From Streptomyces sp. 1331.2 (GTDB lineage: Bacteria; Actinomycetota; Actinomycetes; Streptomycetales; Streptomycetaceae): a DNA stretch of 64,000 nt. Positions 15,611 to 24,050 of this stretch are shown here, in pieces. Where the stretch lies: NCBI RefSeq assembly GCF_900199205.1, contig NZ_OBMJ01000003.1:124001-188000 (forward strand). Direction: 5' to 3'. A program made the translations under genes and the position numbers. The stretch's first letter is position 1, and each line of letters starts with the position of its first letter. The notes beneath the pieces were generated by a model. It had not been told where the DNA came from. It worked only from the letters and a program-made list of their open reading frames with translations, and ran no database searches.

Positions 15611-15646
15611 GGCCGGGCCCGCGCGTCGGGGCGCGCGGGACCGGCC
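15611..15646. terminator. Bidirectional terminator, arsI / GH59
   Basis: 15-base arms ggccgggcccgcgcg (15611-15625) and cgcgcgggaccggcc (15632-15646) pair with one mismatch around a 6-base loop, between convergent genes. Confidence 0.85.
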
Positions 15647-15665
15647 GGGCCTGCCGTGGTGGCCG

Positions 15666-18095
15666 TTACGGGAGGGTCCAGCGCTGGTTGGCGCCGGCGT
15701 TGCAGTCCCAGATCTCCAGCGGGGTGCCGTCGGCGGTGGCGGCGGCGGGGTCGTCGAGGCAGCGGCCGGACTGGGCGCCCTTGAGGGTGCCGTCCGGTTG
15801 GGGCGTCCACTGCTGGTTGGTGCCGCCGTTGCAGTCCCACAGTTCGACCGGGGAACCGTTGACCGTGGCCTGGCCGGTCACGTCGAGGCACTTGCCGTTG
15901 TGGGTGAGGGTGCCGTTGGACCAGGTCCACACCTGCCCGGGGCTGCCGTCGCAGGCCCAGAGCTGGACGGCGGCGCCGCTGGTGTCGGCGGCGGGGCGGG
16001 CGCAGGTGCCGGGCAGGGCCGAGGCGACCGGGCCGGTGTGGGTGGTGGGGGTGCCGGGGGTGAGGGCGAAGTCGTCGAACTGGTCGGTCTGGTAGCCGGT
16101 GACGCCGAGGCCGGCCCGCCCGTTGGTGTAGCTCGCGTCGGTCGCGCTGCCCACGGTGGTGCCGTCGATGCTCGCGGTGAGGGTCTGGCCCTCCAGGGTG
16201 AACCGGACGGTGTGCCAGCTGCCGGTGCCCGGCGCGGCGGTGGTGCCGCTCGCCAGGGTGGTGAAGTTCCAGCTGGTGTCGCTCTTGTCGATGGACCAGG
16301 CGCCGGTGTCGCCGACCCGCAGGTGGTACGCGTTCAGGCCGTTGTTGTTGCGGCCCTGCTGGTTGACCCGGCCGAGGAGTTCGACCGTGCTCGACTGCTC
16401 GAAGAGGACGTCGGCGGTGACGGTGTAGTTGGACCAACTGCCGTCGCCCGCCATGGTGTACGGGGCGTTGTAGCGCTCGTCGGTCCAGCGGATCGGCGTG
16501 GTCGGGGCCATCTGGCGCAGGCAGGTGCCGGTGCGGCCGCCGCCGCAGGGGGCGGTCCGGAAGGCCCCGTTCATGTCGGTGAAGTACTTCGGCGAGGTGG
16601 TGGCGGCCGGGGTCTCGAAGCTGTCCGCGTAGGGGAGCGTCATCGGGGCGGCGGCCGGCGGGGTGGCGGTGCCCTTGCCCTGGCCGGTGGTGGTGGTCAC
16701 GGTGTAGACCCGGCCGGGCTGGAGGGTGAGGGCGTAGCGGCCGTTCGCCGGGGTGACGTCCTGCTGCCGGACGAACCAGTCGGCCGGGTTCGCGGAGCGC
16801 AGGTCGGTGGACCAGACGTGGACCTTGCCGGTGGACAGGCCGCCGGTGACGGTGAAGTTCGCGGTCTGGGCGGCGGTGGCGTCCACGGTTTCGAGGACGG
16901 TGCTGTAGTCGCGGCCGGTCGTGGTCGAGGTCGTGCTCTGCAGCGTGACGTAGCTGCCGTTGGCGCGGGCGCCGCCGAGGTAGCCGCTCGCCGCGTCGAT
17001 GTAGCGCCAGCCGGGCTTGGCGAACTGGGTGGTGTGCGCGGTGACCCAGGTCGTCCGGCCGATGCCGTAGTGGCCGGACCAGGGCTGGTTGGCGATCGAC
17101 ATGCCGTCGGTGGAGAAGAAGAGGTCGGGGTAGAGCGCGGCGATGACCGGCCAGTTGAGGAACGAGGTCATCTTCCCGTCGAGGTAGCCGCGGTTGATGC
17201 CGCGGGCCACGGCCGGGGCACCGCCGTCGGCGTCCTCGGAGCCGTTCTCGCTGGCCCACAGTGGTTTGCCGAGCGCCTGGGCGGTGGGGGTGCTGGGGCA
17301 GTTGGTGTAGGAGCCCAGGTACCCGCAGGGGTAGTGGACGCCGACGATGTCGACGGCGTTGCGGAACGCCGGGTCGGTGGCCATGGCGTCTGCCACGCTC
17401 CAGGTGTCGTCGGCGGCGACGACCTTGGTGGCGCCGTGTCCGCGGGCGACGAGGGTGCTCTTGAGGTTCTCGTACCAGGCCTTGTCGAAGCCGCGCTCGT
17501 TCCAGCCGCCGAGGTAGGAGATGTCGAGGTGGTGGCGGTCGGCGCAGCCCATCCAGTCCATCAGGTAGTCGACGGTGTCCTGGGACCAGAAGTGGCCGCC
17601 GTTGCCGGTGTTGCCGATCCAGCCGGGGGCGCCCCAGGACAGGCCGTAGAACCTGATGGCGGGGTTGCGGGCCTTGGCCTGCTCGGCCAGCCACCACTCG
17701 TAGCCCTGGTCGCAGTCGACGGTCCCGCGGGTGTGCTCGATGCTCGGCTCCGCGCCGTCGGTGGAGTTGGTGTCGCCGCCGATCTCCAGTTTCAGCACCT
17801 GCAGTGAGGCGCCGTAGCCGGGCTTGAACAGGTAGTCGAGCAACTGGCTGCGCTGGGGCTCGGGGTAGTCCGCCAGCAGGCGGGAGTTGCCGCCGCCGCC
17901 GGAGATCGCACCGACGCCGTCGAAGGTGAGTCCCGGCTTGGTGCCGTCGAGGGTGACGGAGGTCTGGACGGCGGCGGCCGCGGGCGGGGCGGCCTGGGCC
18001 GCGGGTGGTGCGGCCAGACCGCCCAGCGCGCCCGTGAGGGCGAGTGCGGCGCTCAGGGCGGTGCGCCTGATGGATGGGAGGAGTTGACGGCCCAT
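15666..18095 (-). CDS. Secreted GH59 galactosidase with ricin-type lectin domain
   Basis: An 809-aa exported glycosidase. After a signal peptide (about 1-45) comes a GH59 (galactocerebrosidase-like) TIM barrel: ..TFDGVGAISGGGGNSRLL.., ..GGWNERGFDK.. with the acid/base Glu of the NE motif, and ..LWASENGSED.. with the likely nucleophile Glu. Middle residues form jelly-roll domains typical of GH59. The C-terminal 130 residues are a ricin-B/CBM13 trefoil (..GKCLDVTGQATVNGSPVELWDCNGGTNQQW..). It should release galactose from beta-galactosides outside the cell. ATG 18095 gives the signal peptide. It is divergent from the sugar ABC genes, a likely regulon partner. Confidence 0.9.
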   Translation of the reverse strand: MGRQLLPSIRRTALSAALALTGALGGLAAPPAAQAAPPAAAAVQTSVTLDGTKPGLTFDGVGAISGGGGNSRLLADYPEPQRSQLLDYLFKPGYGASLQVLKLEIGGDTNSTDGAEPSIEHTRGTVDCDQGYEWWLAEQAKARNPAIRFYGLSWGAPGWIGNTGNGGHFWSQDTVDYLMDWMGCADRHHLDISYLGGWNERGFDKAWYENLKSTLVARGHGATKVVAADDTWSVADAMATDPAFRNAVDIVGVHYPCGYLGSYTNCPSTPTAQALGKPLWASENGSEDADGGAPAVARGINRGYLDGKMTSFLNWPVIAALYPDLFFSTDGMSIANQPWSGHYGIGRTTWVTAHTTQFAKPGWRYIDAASGYLGGARANGSYVTLQSTTSTTTGRDYSTVLETVDATAAQTANFTVTGGLSTGKVHVWSTDLRSANPADWFVRQQDVTPANGRYALTLQPGRVYTVTTTTGQGKGTATPPAAAPMTLPYADSFETPAATTSPKYFTDMNGAFRTAPCGGGRTGTCLRQMAPTTPIRWTDERYNAPYTMAGDGSWSNYTVTADVLFEQSSTVELLGRVNQQGRNNNGLNAYHLRVGDTGAWSIDKSDTSWNFTTLASGTTAAPGTGSWHTVRFTLEGQTLTASIDGTTVGSATDASYTNGRAGLGVTGYQTDQFDDFALTPGTPTTHTGPVASALPGTCARPAADTSGAAVQLWACDGSPGQVWTWSNGTLTHNGKCLDVTGQATVNGSPVELWDCNGGTNQQWTPQPDGTLKGAQSGRCLDDPAAATADGTPLEIWDCNAGANQRWTLP

Positions 18096-18207
18096 GGGGT
18101 CTCCGGGTGGGGAGGTGGGGTGGGGTGGGGGGAGGGTGTTCCTCGGCCGGGGCGGGGTAACTGACGGGTGCATGTCGTCACGCCGGGGAGGAGACTAGCC
18201 CCAATCT

Positions 18208-18224
18208 TCAACAACAATCAACAA
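18208..18224. promoter_or_regulatory. Direct-repeat site upstream of GH59
   Basis: On the reverse strand this AT-rich stretch reads as repeated TTGTTG(A) (plus strand tcaacaacaa then tcaacaa). Phased short direct repeats of this kind are typical of DeoR-family operators, and a DeoR gene closes the neighbouring locus. It lies in the 332-bp divergent region 18096-18427. Confidence 0.45.
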
Positions 18225-18343
18225 CTTCGGACGAAAGACAACGCATTCGCCCACGTTCCCTGCGGTGGCATAACGAGACGGTCTCAATAGCCACTTGGCG
18301 TGACGCGCGAGGTTGACCCGCCTCCGGATCGGGGGCTTTCTTG

Positions 18344-18378
18344 TGATCCACCGCGTTTGATCGCGGTGCTTTCTGATC
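18344..18378. promoter_or_regulatory. Candidate operator upstream of the sugar ABC genes
   Basis: Three TGATC words begin at 18344, 18358 and 18374, and a perfect 7-6-7 inverted repeat, caccgcg / cgcggtg, covers 18349-18368. It is 50 to 80 bp before the binding-protein start, where a repressor of this operon would bind. Confidence 0.4.
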
Positions 18379-18427
18379 GATTCTGTTGCTTCCGGCCGGT
18401 CAATCCTCCACCCTCAGGAGTCCTACC

Positions 18428-19519
18428 GTGCACCTCTCCCGCCTCGCCCCCTGCGCCCGCCACCGCCGCACCCGCCTCCCCCGCCGCGCCCGCCTCGCCT
18501 CGATCGCCGCCCTGGGCCTGGTCACCTCCGTCGCCCTGACCGCCTGCTCCACCGGGCAGACGTCCTCCAACAGCGCCGACGCCCCGGTCGCGCCGGTCTC
18601 CGGCAAGGTCTCGATCACCTACCTGCAGAAGCAGGGTGACCAGCAGTACTTCGTGGACGAGGCCGCAGGCGCCAAGGCCAAGGCAGCCGAACTGGGCGCC
18701 GACCTGAAGGTGGTCAACCTCGGCAACGACGCGAACAAGACCGTCGGCGAGGTGCAGGCCGCGATCGCGCAGAAGAGCAACGGCCTGATCATCGTGGTGC
18801 CGGACCCGGCGGTCGGCCCGCAGGTGGTCCGGACGGCCCGGGACGCGAAGGCCGCACTGCTCACCTCCGACGACCAGGTCTGCGCGAGCGGACCGGCCCC
18901 GGCGCAGTGCGCGGCCACCGACCTGGTGCCCCGGATCGGCTTCTCCGGTCAGCAGATGGGCGGCGAGGTCGGCAAGCGCGCCGCCGAGGAGTTCAAGAAG
19001 GCCGGCTGGAACGCCGCCGACACCCGGATCGTCTCCGCCTGGAAGCAGGACGTCACCGTCTGCGGGGACCGCGTGAAGGCCGCCAAGGAGGCCTTCGACC
19101 AGGCCGTACCGGGCGTGCAGGTCATCGACGTGGCGACCGACAACACCCCCACCGGCGCGCAGGACAAGGTCGCCGCGACCGTCACCGCCAACCCCGGCGT
19201 CAAGCACTGGGTGGCCTGGGGCTGCAACGACGAGAACGTGCAGGGCGCCGTCACCGCCCTGCAGAACGCCGGGATCAGCCCCGACGACATCGACGGCGTC
19301 GGTCTGGGCGCCTACCTGGCGTGCAAGGACTGGGCGTCCGGCAAGCCCTCCGGCATGAAGGCCGCCCTGTTCATCAACGGCAAGGACGTCGGCGCCCTGT
19401 CGGTGCAGACCATGTACGACAAGCTCAAGAACGGCAAGGACTTCCCGAAGGAGGCCTTCGCCCCCACCACGATGGTCGACGCCGCCACCTGGCAGTCCGC
19501 GGGCGTGTCCTGCAGCTGA
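18428..19519 (+). CDS. Sugar ABC transporter substrate-binding lipoprotein (AraF-like)
   Basis: A 363-aa lipoprotein. The Arg-rich start and hydrophobic stretch end in the lipobox ..ALTA-C40, so it is anchored outside the membrane. The mature part is a type-1 periplasmic-binding fold similar to L-arabinose/galactose-binding proteins: ..ITYLQKQGDQQYFVDEAAGAKAKAAELGA.., ..VAWGCNDENVQGAVTALQNAG... GTG 18428 follows AGGAG by 7 bases. It captures a pentose or hexose for the ATPase and permease downstream; beside a galactosidase, galactose or arabinose are the best guesses. Confidence 0.9.
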   Translation: MHLSRLAPCARHRRTRLPRRARLASIAALGLVTSVALTACSTGQTSSNSADAPVAPVSGKVSITYLQKQGDQQYFVDEAAGAKAKAAELGADLKVVNLGNDANKTVGEVQAAIAQKSNGLIIVVPDPAVGPQVVRTARDAKAALLTSDDQVCASGPAPAQCAATDLVPRIGFSGQQMGGEVGKRAAEEFKKAGWNAADTRIVSAWKQDVTVCGDRVKAAKEAFDQAVPGVQVIDVATDNTPTGAQDKVAATVTANPGVKHWVAWGCNDENVQGAVTALQNAGISPDDIDGVGLGAYLACKDWASGKPSGMKAALFINGKDVGALSVQTMYDKLKNGKDFPKEAFAPTTMVDAATWQSAGVSCS

Positions 19520-19526
19520 CCGCGGC

Positions 19527-19577
19527 CTGCAGCCGGCCCTGTGCTGCAGCCGGCCCTGTGCTGCAGCCGACCGGCCC
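19527..19577. repeat. 17-bp tandem repeat after the binding-protein stop
   Basis: Two perfect copies of ctgcagccggccctgtg and a third degenerate copy begin 8 bases after the stop codon, in the spacer before the ATPase gene. Confidence 0.85.
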
Positions 19578-19631
19578 CGCAGCTGACGCTGCATGAAGAC
19601 CGTCCGCACCCTGACTGCCAACGAGGCCCCG

Positions 19632-21269
19632 ATGACCCCACCTGAACCTGAACCCCTGATCCCGTCCCAACCCCCGCCCCTCCCAACCTCGGAGGGCTCC
19701 GCAGGCCTGAGCGCCGAAGGCGTGTCCAAGCGCTTCGGCACCGTCCAGGCCCTCACGGACGTCACGCTCACCTTCCCGCCCGGCCAGGTCACCGCCCTGA
19801 TGGGCGAGAACGGTGCCGGCAAGTCCACCCTGCTGCGCATCCTCACCGGCGACCACCGCCCCACCGGCGGACGCGTCCTGCTCGACGGCCGCCCCCTCGA
19901 CCTGCACTCCCCGCAGGACGCCCGCCGCGCCGGGATCCGGATCATCCCGCAGGAACCGGAGATCATCCCGCACGTCCCGGTCGCCGAGAACGTCTACGCC
20001 GGCTCGCTGCCCCGCCGGGCCGGCCGCCGCCTGGACCGCGCCGAACTGCGCCGCCGGATCACCGCCGACCTGGCGCGCCTCGGCTTCGACAAGGTCCTCG
20101 ACCCCGACCTGCTCGGCTCCGAACTCACTGCCGCCCAGCGCCAGTTGGTCGAGATCATGCGGGCCCTGACCGGCACCGTCCCGGCCCGCGCGATCGCCTT
20201 CGACGAGCCCACCTCATCGCTTTCCGAGCACGAGGTCGAGGCCCTGTTCGCCCTGATCGGGCGGCTGCGCGACGAGGGCATCGCGGTCGTCTACGTCTCC
20301 CACCGGATGAAGGAGATCTTCCGGCTCGCCGACCGCATCGCCGTGCTGCGCGACGGCCGGGTCGCCGGGGTCGTCCAGGCCGGCGCCACCGACGAGAGCG
20401 AGCTCGTACGGCTCATGGTCGGCCGCGACCTGTCCACGCTCTTCGTCCGCCGGCAGGTCGCCACCGACCGGGTCGTCCTGGACGTGCAGGGCCTCACCAC
20501 CGACGACGTGCGCGACATCAGCCTGCAGGTCCGAGCCGGCGAGGTCGTCGCCCTGGCCGGCCTGATCGGCGCCGGACGCTCCGAACTCGCCCTCGCCCTC
20601 GCCGGCGACACCCCGATCCGCTCCGGCACCGTCACGCTCAACGGCCGGGTCCTCCGGCTGACGGACCCCCGCGCCGCCATCGCCGCCGGCATCGGCCTCG
20701 CCCCCGAGGAACGCAAGGCCCAGGCACTGTTCCTGCAGCGCACCATCCGCGACAACACCTCGCTGGTCAGCCTGCGCCGGCTCAGCCGCCGACGGTTCGT
20801 CAGGCGCCGCCAGGAGAAGGCCCTCGTCCAGGAGTACGCCGACCGGCTACGGGTGCGCGCCCCCTCCATCGAGGCGGAGGTCCGCACCCTCTCCGGCGGC
20901 AACCAGCAGAAGGTCGTCCTCGCCCGCTGGCTCGCCCGCCGGCCCGAGCTGCTGATCCTCGACGAACCCACCCGCGGCGTCGACATCGGCGCCAAGGCCG
21001 AGATCTACCAGATCATCGCCGACCTCGCCCGCGAGGGCACCGCCGTCCTGGTCGTCTCCTCCGAACTGCCCGAAGTCCTCGGCCTCGCCGACCGGATCGT
21101 GGTCATGCAGAACGGCCGCACCACCGGCGAACTCACCCGCGACGAGGCGACGGAGGAGGCCGTCCTCGCCCTCGCCATGGCCGACGACCTCGCCGCCCCC
21201 AGCCCCGCTGGCGCTGCCGCCACCCACCTCGCGAAGACCGCCCCCGCCCGGACCGGAGAGACCCGATGA
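19632..21269 (+). CDS. Sugar ABC transporter double ATPase (AraG/RbsA-like)
   Basis: A 545-aa protein with two fused nucleotide-binding domains. The first has Walker A GENGAGKS (58-65) and ..RAIAFDEPTSSLSEHE... The second has the degenerate Walker A GLIGAGRSE typical of these transporters, the signature LSGGNQQKVVLARWL and ..LLILDEPTRGVDIG... It powers import through the permease that follows. ATG 19632 is preceded by cGAGG at 5-6 bases; a weaker in-frame ATG lies at 19593. Its stop overlaps the permease start (ATGA). Confidence 0.93.
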   Translation: MTPPEPEPLIPSQPPPLPTSEGSAGLSAEGVSKRFGTVQALTDVTLTFPPGQVTALMGENGAGKSTLLRILTGDHRPTGGRVLLDGRPLDLHSPQDARRAGIRIIPQEPEIIPHVPVAENVYAGSLPRRAGRRLDRAELRRRITADLARLGFDKVLDPDLLGSELTAAQRQLVEIMRALTGTVPARAIAFDEPTSSLSEHEVEALFALIGRLRDEGIAVVYVSHRMKEIFRLADRIAVLRDGRVAGVVQAGATDESELVRLMVGRDLSTLFVRRQVATDRVVLDVQGLTTDDVRDISLQVRAGEVVALAGLIGAGRSELALALAGDTPIRSGTVTLNGRVLRLTDPRAAIAAGIGLAPEERKAQALFLQRTIRDNTSLVSLRRLSRRRFVRRRQEKALVQEYADRLRVRAPSIEAEVRTLSGGNQQKVVLARWLARRPELLILDEPTRGVDIGAKAEIYQIIADLAREGTAVLVVSSELPEVLGLADRIVVMQNGRTTGELTRDEATEEAVLALAMADDLAAPSPAGAAATHLAKTAPARTGETR

Positions 21270-22306
21270 CCACCGCCACTCCCCCGACCGCCCCGCTACC
21301 GGACGGCGGAGCCCTGCCCGTCCGGCCCGGTGGCCCGCGCGCCCTGCTCGCCGCGATCGGCGGGCAGAACCTCAGCCTGATCTGCGCCCTCGTCGCCGTC
21401 GTCGCCCTCTTCGGCACGCTCAACCCCAACTTCGTCGGCTGGGACAACGTCCAGGTCATCGCCGAGGCCGCCACCATCTCCGGCCTGCTGGCCGTCGTCC
21501 AGACCGTCGTGATCATCTGCGGCGGCCTCGACATCTCGGTCGGCTCCCAGGCCGGGCTCGCCTCCGTCACCAGCGCCATGGTCTTCACCTCCACCGGCGC
21601 CGACCCCTACCTCGGCATCGGCGCCGCACTCGCCATCGGCGCCGGCATCGGCCTGTTCAACGGCGTCGTCATCATCCACGGCCGGGTCAACCCGACCATC
21701 GCCACCCTCGCCGGACTGGCCGCCTACAAGGGCGTGGCCCAACTCGTCTCCGACGGCCGCGCCCAGGGCTACGTCCTCAACGACCCGGTCTTCGTCTTCC
21801 TCAGCCGCGGCAAGATCGCCGGCCTGCCCACCATGGTCTGGCTGCTGATCCTCACCGCCGCCGCCGTGCACGCCCTGCTCACCTACACCGACATCGGCCG
21901 CAACATCTACGCCATCGGCGGCAACGACACCGCCGCCCGCCTGGCCGGCATCAACCTCAACAAGTACCTGATCGCCGCCTACGCCCTCTCCGGCACCGTC
22001 GCCGCCCTCGCCGGCGTCCTGCTCACCGCCCGCACCGGCTCCGGCCAGCCGGTCTCCGGCAGCGAAGGCCTGGAGCTCCAGTCCATCACCGCCGCGGCCC
22101 TCGGCGGCTGCGCGCTCAAGGGCGGCAAGGGCAGCATCGGCGGCACGCTGCTCGCCGTCGCGCTCCTCGGCGCGCTGCAGAACGGCCTCACCGTCCAGGG
22201 CATCAACGCCTTCTGGCAGAACGTCGCCCAGGGCACCCTGCTGGTCGCCGCCGTCGTCATCCAGCAGCGCCGCAACCGCGAGCGGGCGGTCGGCCTCCCC
22301 GCCTGA
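21266..22306 (+). CDS. Sugar ABC transporter permease (AraH/RbsC-like)
   Basis: A 346-aa integral membrane protein with 8-10 helices of the BPD_transp_2 family: ..IICGGLDISVGSQAGLASVTSAMVF.., ..RVNPTIATLAGLAAYKGVAQL.., ..YAIGGNDTAARLAGINLNKY.. (cytoplasmic coupling loop). It probably works as a homodimer with the double ATPase and the lipoprotein encoded upstream. A short palindrome and a 4-base repeat separate it from the DeoR gene. Confidence 0.92.
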   Translation: MTTATPPTAPLPDGGALPVRPGGPRALLAAIGGQNLSLICALVAVVALFGTLNPNFVGWDNVQVIAEAATISGLLAVVQTVVIICGGLDISVGSQAGLASVTSAMVFTSTGADPYLGIGAALAIGAGIGLFNGVVIIHGRVNPTIATLAGLAAYKGVAQLVSDGRAQGYVLNDPVFVFLSRGKIAGLPTMVWLLILTAAAVHALLTYTDIGRNIYAIGGNDTAARLAGINLNKYLIAAYALSGTVAALAGVLLTARTGSGQPVSGSEGLELQSITAAALGGCALKGGKGSIGGTLLAVALLGALQNGLTVQGINAFWQNVAQGTLLVAAVVIQQRRNRERAVGLPA

Positions 22307-22348
22307 CCCGCAGACCGCCGTACGGCGGGGCCCTGGGATACTCATGTG

Positions 22349-22380
22349 TCCGTCCATCCGTCCATCCATCCGTCCATCCA
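22349..22380. repeat. Tetranucleotide-type repeat before the DeoR gene
   Basis: The motif tccgtcca/tccatcca is repeated for 32 bases in the 5' leader of the regulator gene. If the upstream GTG at 22346 were used it would encode His-Pro-Ser-Ile repeats; I prefer the GTG at 22454. The palindrome ccgccgtacggcgg at 22315-22328 lies just before it. Confidence 0.75.
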
Positions 22381-22453
22381 CGACCGTGGCGGCGTCGACC
22401 TGCCGGACGAAGCGGGAGCGACCGGGAACCCGTCCGACACCGAAAGGGCCTCC

Positions 22454-23260
22454 GTGGCTGATCAGAGTTTGCTCGCCCCGCAGCGCCAGGCGCTGATCCT
22501 GGAGGCCATCCGCAAGGCCGGCGCGGTGCGCGTCGCCGAGCTGGTCGAACAGTTCGGCGTGTCGGACATGACGATCCGCCGCGACCTGGACGCCCTGGTG
22601 CGCCAGGGCGCCGTCCAGAAGGTGCACGGCGGGGCCATCGCGGTGGGGGCCGCGAGCACCGACGAACCCGGCTTCGACGTCAAGTCCGAGCTGGAGGAGA
22701 GCACCAAGGCCGCCCTGGCGGACGCGGCGGCCCAGCGCGTGGAACCGGGCAGCGTGGTCGCCCTGTCCGCCGGCACCACCACCTACGCGGTCGCCTCCCG
22801 GCTGCTGGAGATCCCGCAGCTCACCGTCGTCACCAACTCCCTGCGGGTGGCCGACCTGCTGTGGGCGGCGGGCAGCGACGGGCGGGAGAACGTCCCCTCC
22901 CTGCTGCTCACCGGCGGAACCCCCACCCGCTCCGCGGCCCTGGTGGGAGCCCTCGCCGACCAGACGATCCGCACCCTCCACGTGGACCTGCTCATCCTCG
23001 GCGTCCACGGCGTCAGCGAACAGGCCGGACTCACCACCCCCAATCTGGCCGAGGCCCAGACCAACCGGGCCCTGATCGCCTCCGCCCGCCGCACCGTCGT
23101 GGTCGCCGACCACACCAAGTGGGGCGTCGTCGGCCTCAGCAGCTTCGCCACCCTGGCGGACATCGACTGCTTCATCACCGACGACGCCCTCCCCGCCCCG
23201 GCCCGCAGCACCCTCGCCGACACGGTCGGCGAGTTGGTCGTCGTCCCGACCACCGCCTGA
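22454..23260 (+). CDS. DeoR-family repressor of the sugar locus
   Basis: A 268-aa regulator. The N-terminal HTH (..RQALILEAIRKAGAVRVAELVEQFGVSDMTIRRDLDALV..) carries the DeoR signature, and the C-terminal sensor domain (..LSAGTTTYAVASRLL.., ..GVHGVSEQAGLTTPNLAEAQTNRALI.., ..VVADHTKWG..) binds phosphorylated sugars in characterised members. GTG 22454 was chosen for its GAAAGGG ribosome-binding site. Last gene of the sugar locus; it probably represses the transporter operon and the GH59 gene through the direct-repeat sites between them (inference). Confidence 0.9.
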   Translation: MADQSLLAPQRQALILEAIRKAGAVRVAELVEQFGVSDMTIRRDLDALVRQGAVQKVHGGAIAVGAASTDEPGFDVKSELEESTKAALADAAAQRVEPGSVVALSAGTTTYAVASRLLEIPQLTVVTNSLRVADLLWAAGSDGRENVPSLLLTGGTPTRSAALVGALADQTIRTLHVDLLILGVHGVSEQAGLTTPNLAEAQTNRALIASARRTVVVADHTKWGVVGLSSFATLADIDCFITDDALPAPARSTLADTVGELVVVPTTA

Positions 23261-23312
23261 CCGGGCAGCGGCGGGAGGTGGCGGGACGCCTGCGGCGGGT
23301 GGCGAGAGCGCT

Positions 23313-23509
23313 TAGGGCCTGTCCGGCGGATCTTGTCGGATCAGCGCGCGGCTCCCCCAGCCTTCGGCCGGGAGGTACCCCCACTTCGCGCCCGTCTGGG
23401 CGTGCGCCCGAATCGCCCTCGTACTGGGTGTACTTGGACGATTCGGGCGTGCGTCCAGGCGGGATGATCCGGCGTCGTGCGCCCGGCAAGATCCGCCGGA
23501 CAGGCCCTA
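23313..23509. mobile_element. MITE-like element with 26-bp terminal inverted repeats
   Basis: About 197 bp bounded by near-perfect terminal inverted repeats: tagggcctgtccggcggat.. at 23313-23338 and its complement at 23484-23509, differing at one base. It holds no gene; internal repeats (ccgaatcg.. / ..cgattcgg) allow a long hairpin. This is the structure of a non-autonomous transposable element moved by a transposase elsewhere. The target-site duplication is unclear. The sequence from here to 23779 holds nothing else I can name. Confidence 0.75.
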
Positions 23510-23779
23510 GGTGCCGACGTAGGTGGCCGCGTTCGCCGGAGGTCGCCCTGGCACTTCACCGGGCCGGCCGAGGCGCTGCGCGTGGCACCTCCTCGGACGC
23601 GCGGGCGTACGCCGGGCGCGGCCTTCGCGTGCCGGCGGGGTGCAGCGGCGTGTGGGGCCGTTCGCGTCCGCCTGATTTCCGCGAAGCGGTCCCGGGCCGT
23701 CCGCCGCTCTGACATGCTCACCCGAATGGCAGACGGGTAGTAGTCGGAGCATGACACAGCGTCAAGGGCGGGCAGTGCA

Positions 23780-23980
23780 GTGCAGTACTCGATCAGCGCG
23801 ACGGCGTTCCTCGCGATCTTCATCGTCATCCGGCTTCGACGCCGTACCGAATCCCGCAGCCGCACGGACGAGGCGTTCACCGTCTTCACCGCGGTCGTCT
23901 TCGGTGTCCTGATCGCCGCCACCAGCTGGGGCCACGCCATCCTCCAACTCGTCGGCATCGCTGTCCAGGTCACCCACTGA
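23780..23980 (+). CDS. Small membrane protein, 66 aa
   Basis: Two predicted membrane helices (residues 4-18 and 34-60) flank a basic cytoplasmic loop RLRRRTESRSR. GTG 23780 follows an AAGGG about 11 bases upstream. I do not recognise a family. It is 70 bp before the membrane-anchored nuclease gene on the same strand and may be co-transcribed. Confidence 0.5.
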   Translation: MQYSISATAFLAIFIVIRLRRRTESRSRTDEAFTVFTAVVFGVLIAATSWGHAILQLVGIAVQVTH

Positions 23981-24050
23981 CCCTCCCCTCGGCGGGTACG
24001 GCTGCGGACCGCAGGGAGGACGCCAAGCATGAGCAGGCTCGGAACAGCCA

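Noticed and set aside
15129-17807. An 892-codon open frame on the + strand across arsI and GH59
   Set aside because: Frame-shifted within arsI and antisense to GH59, without any recognisable domain.
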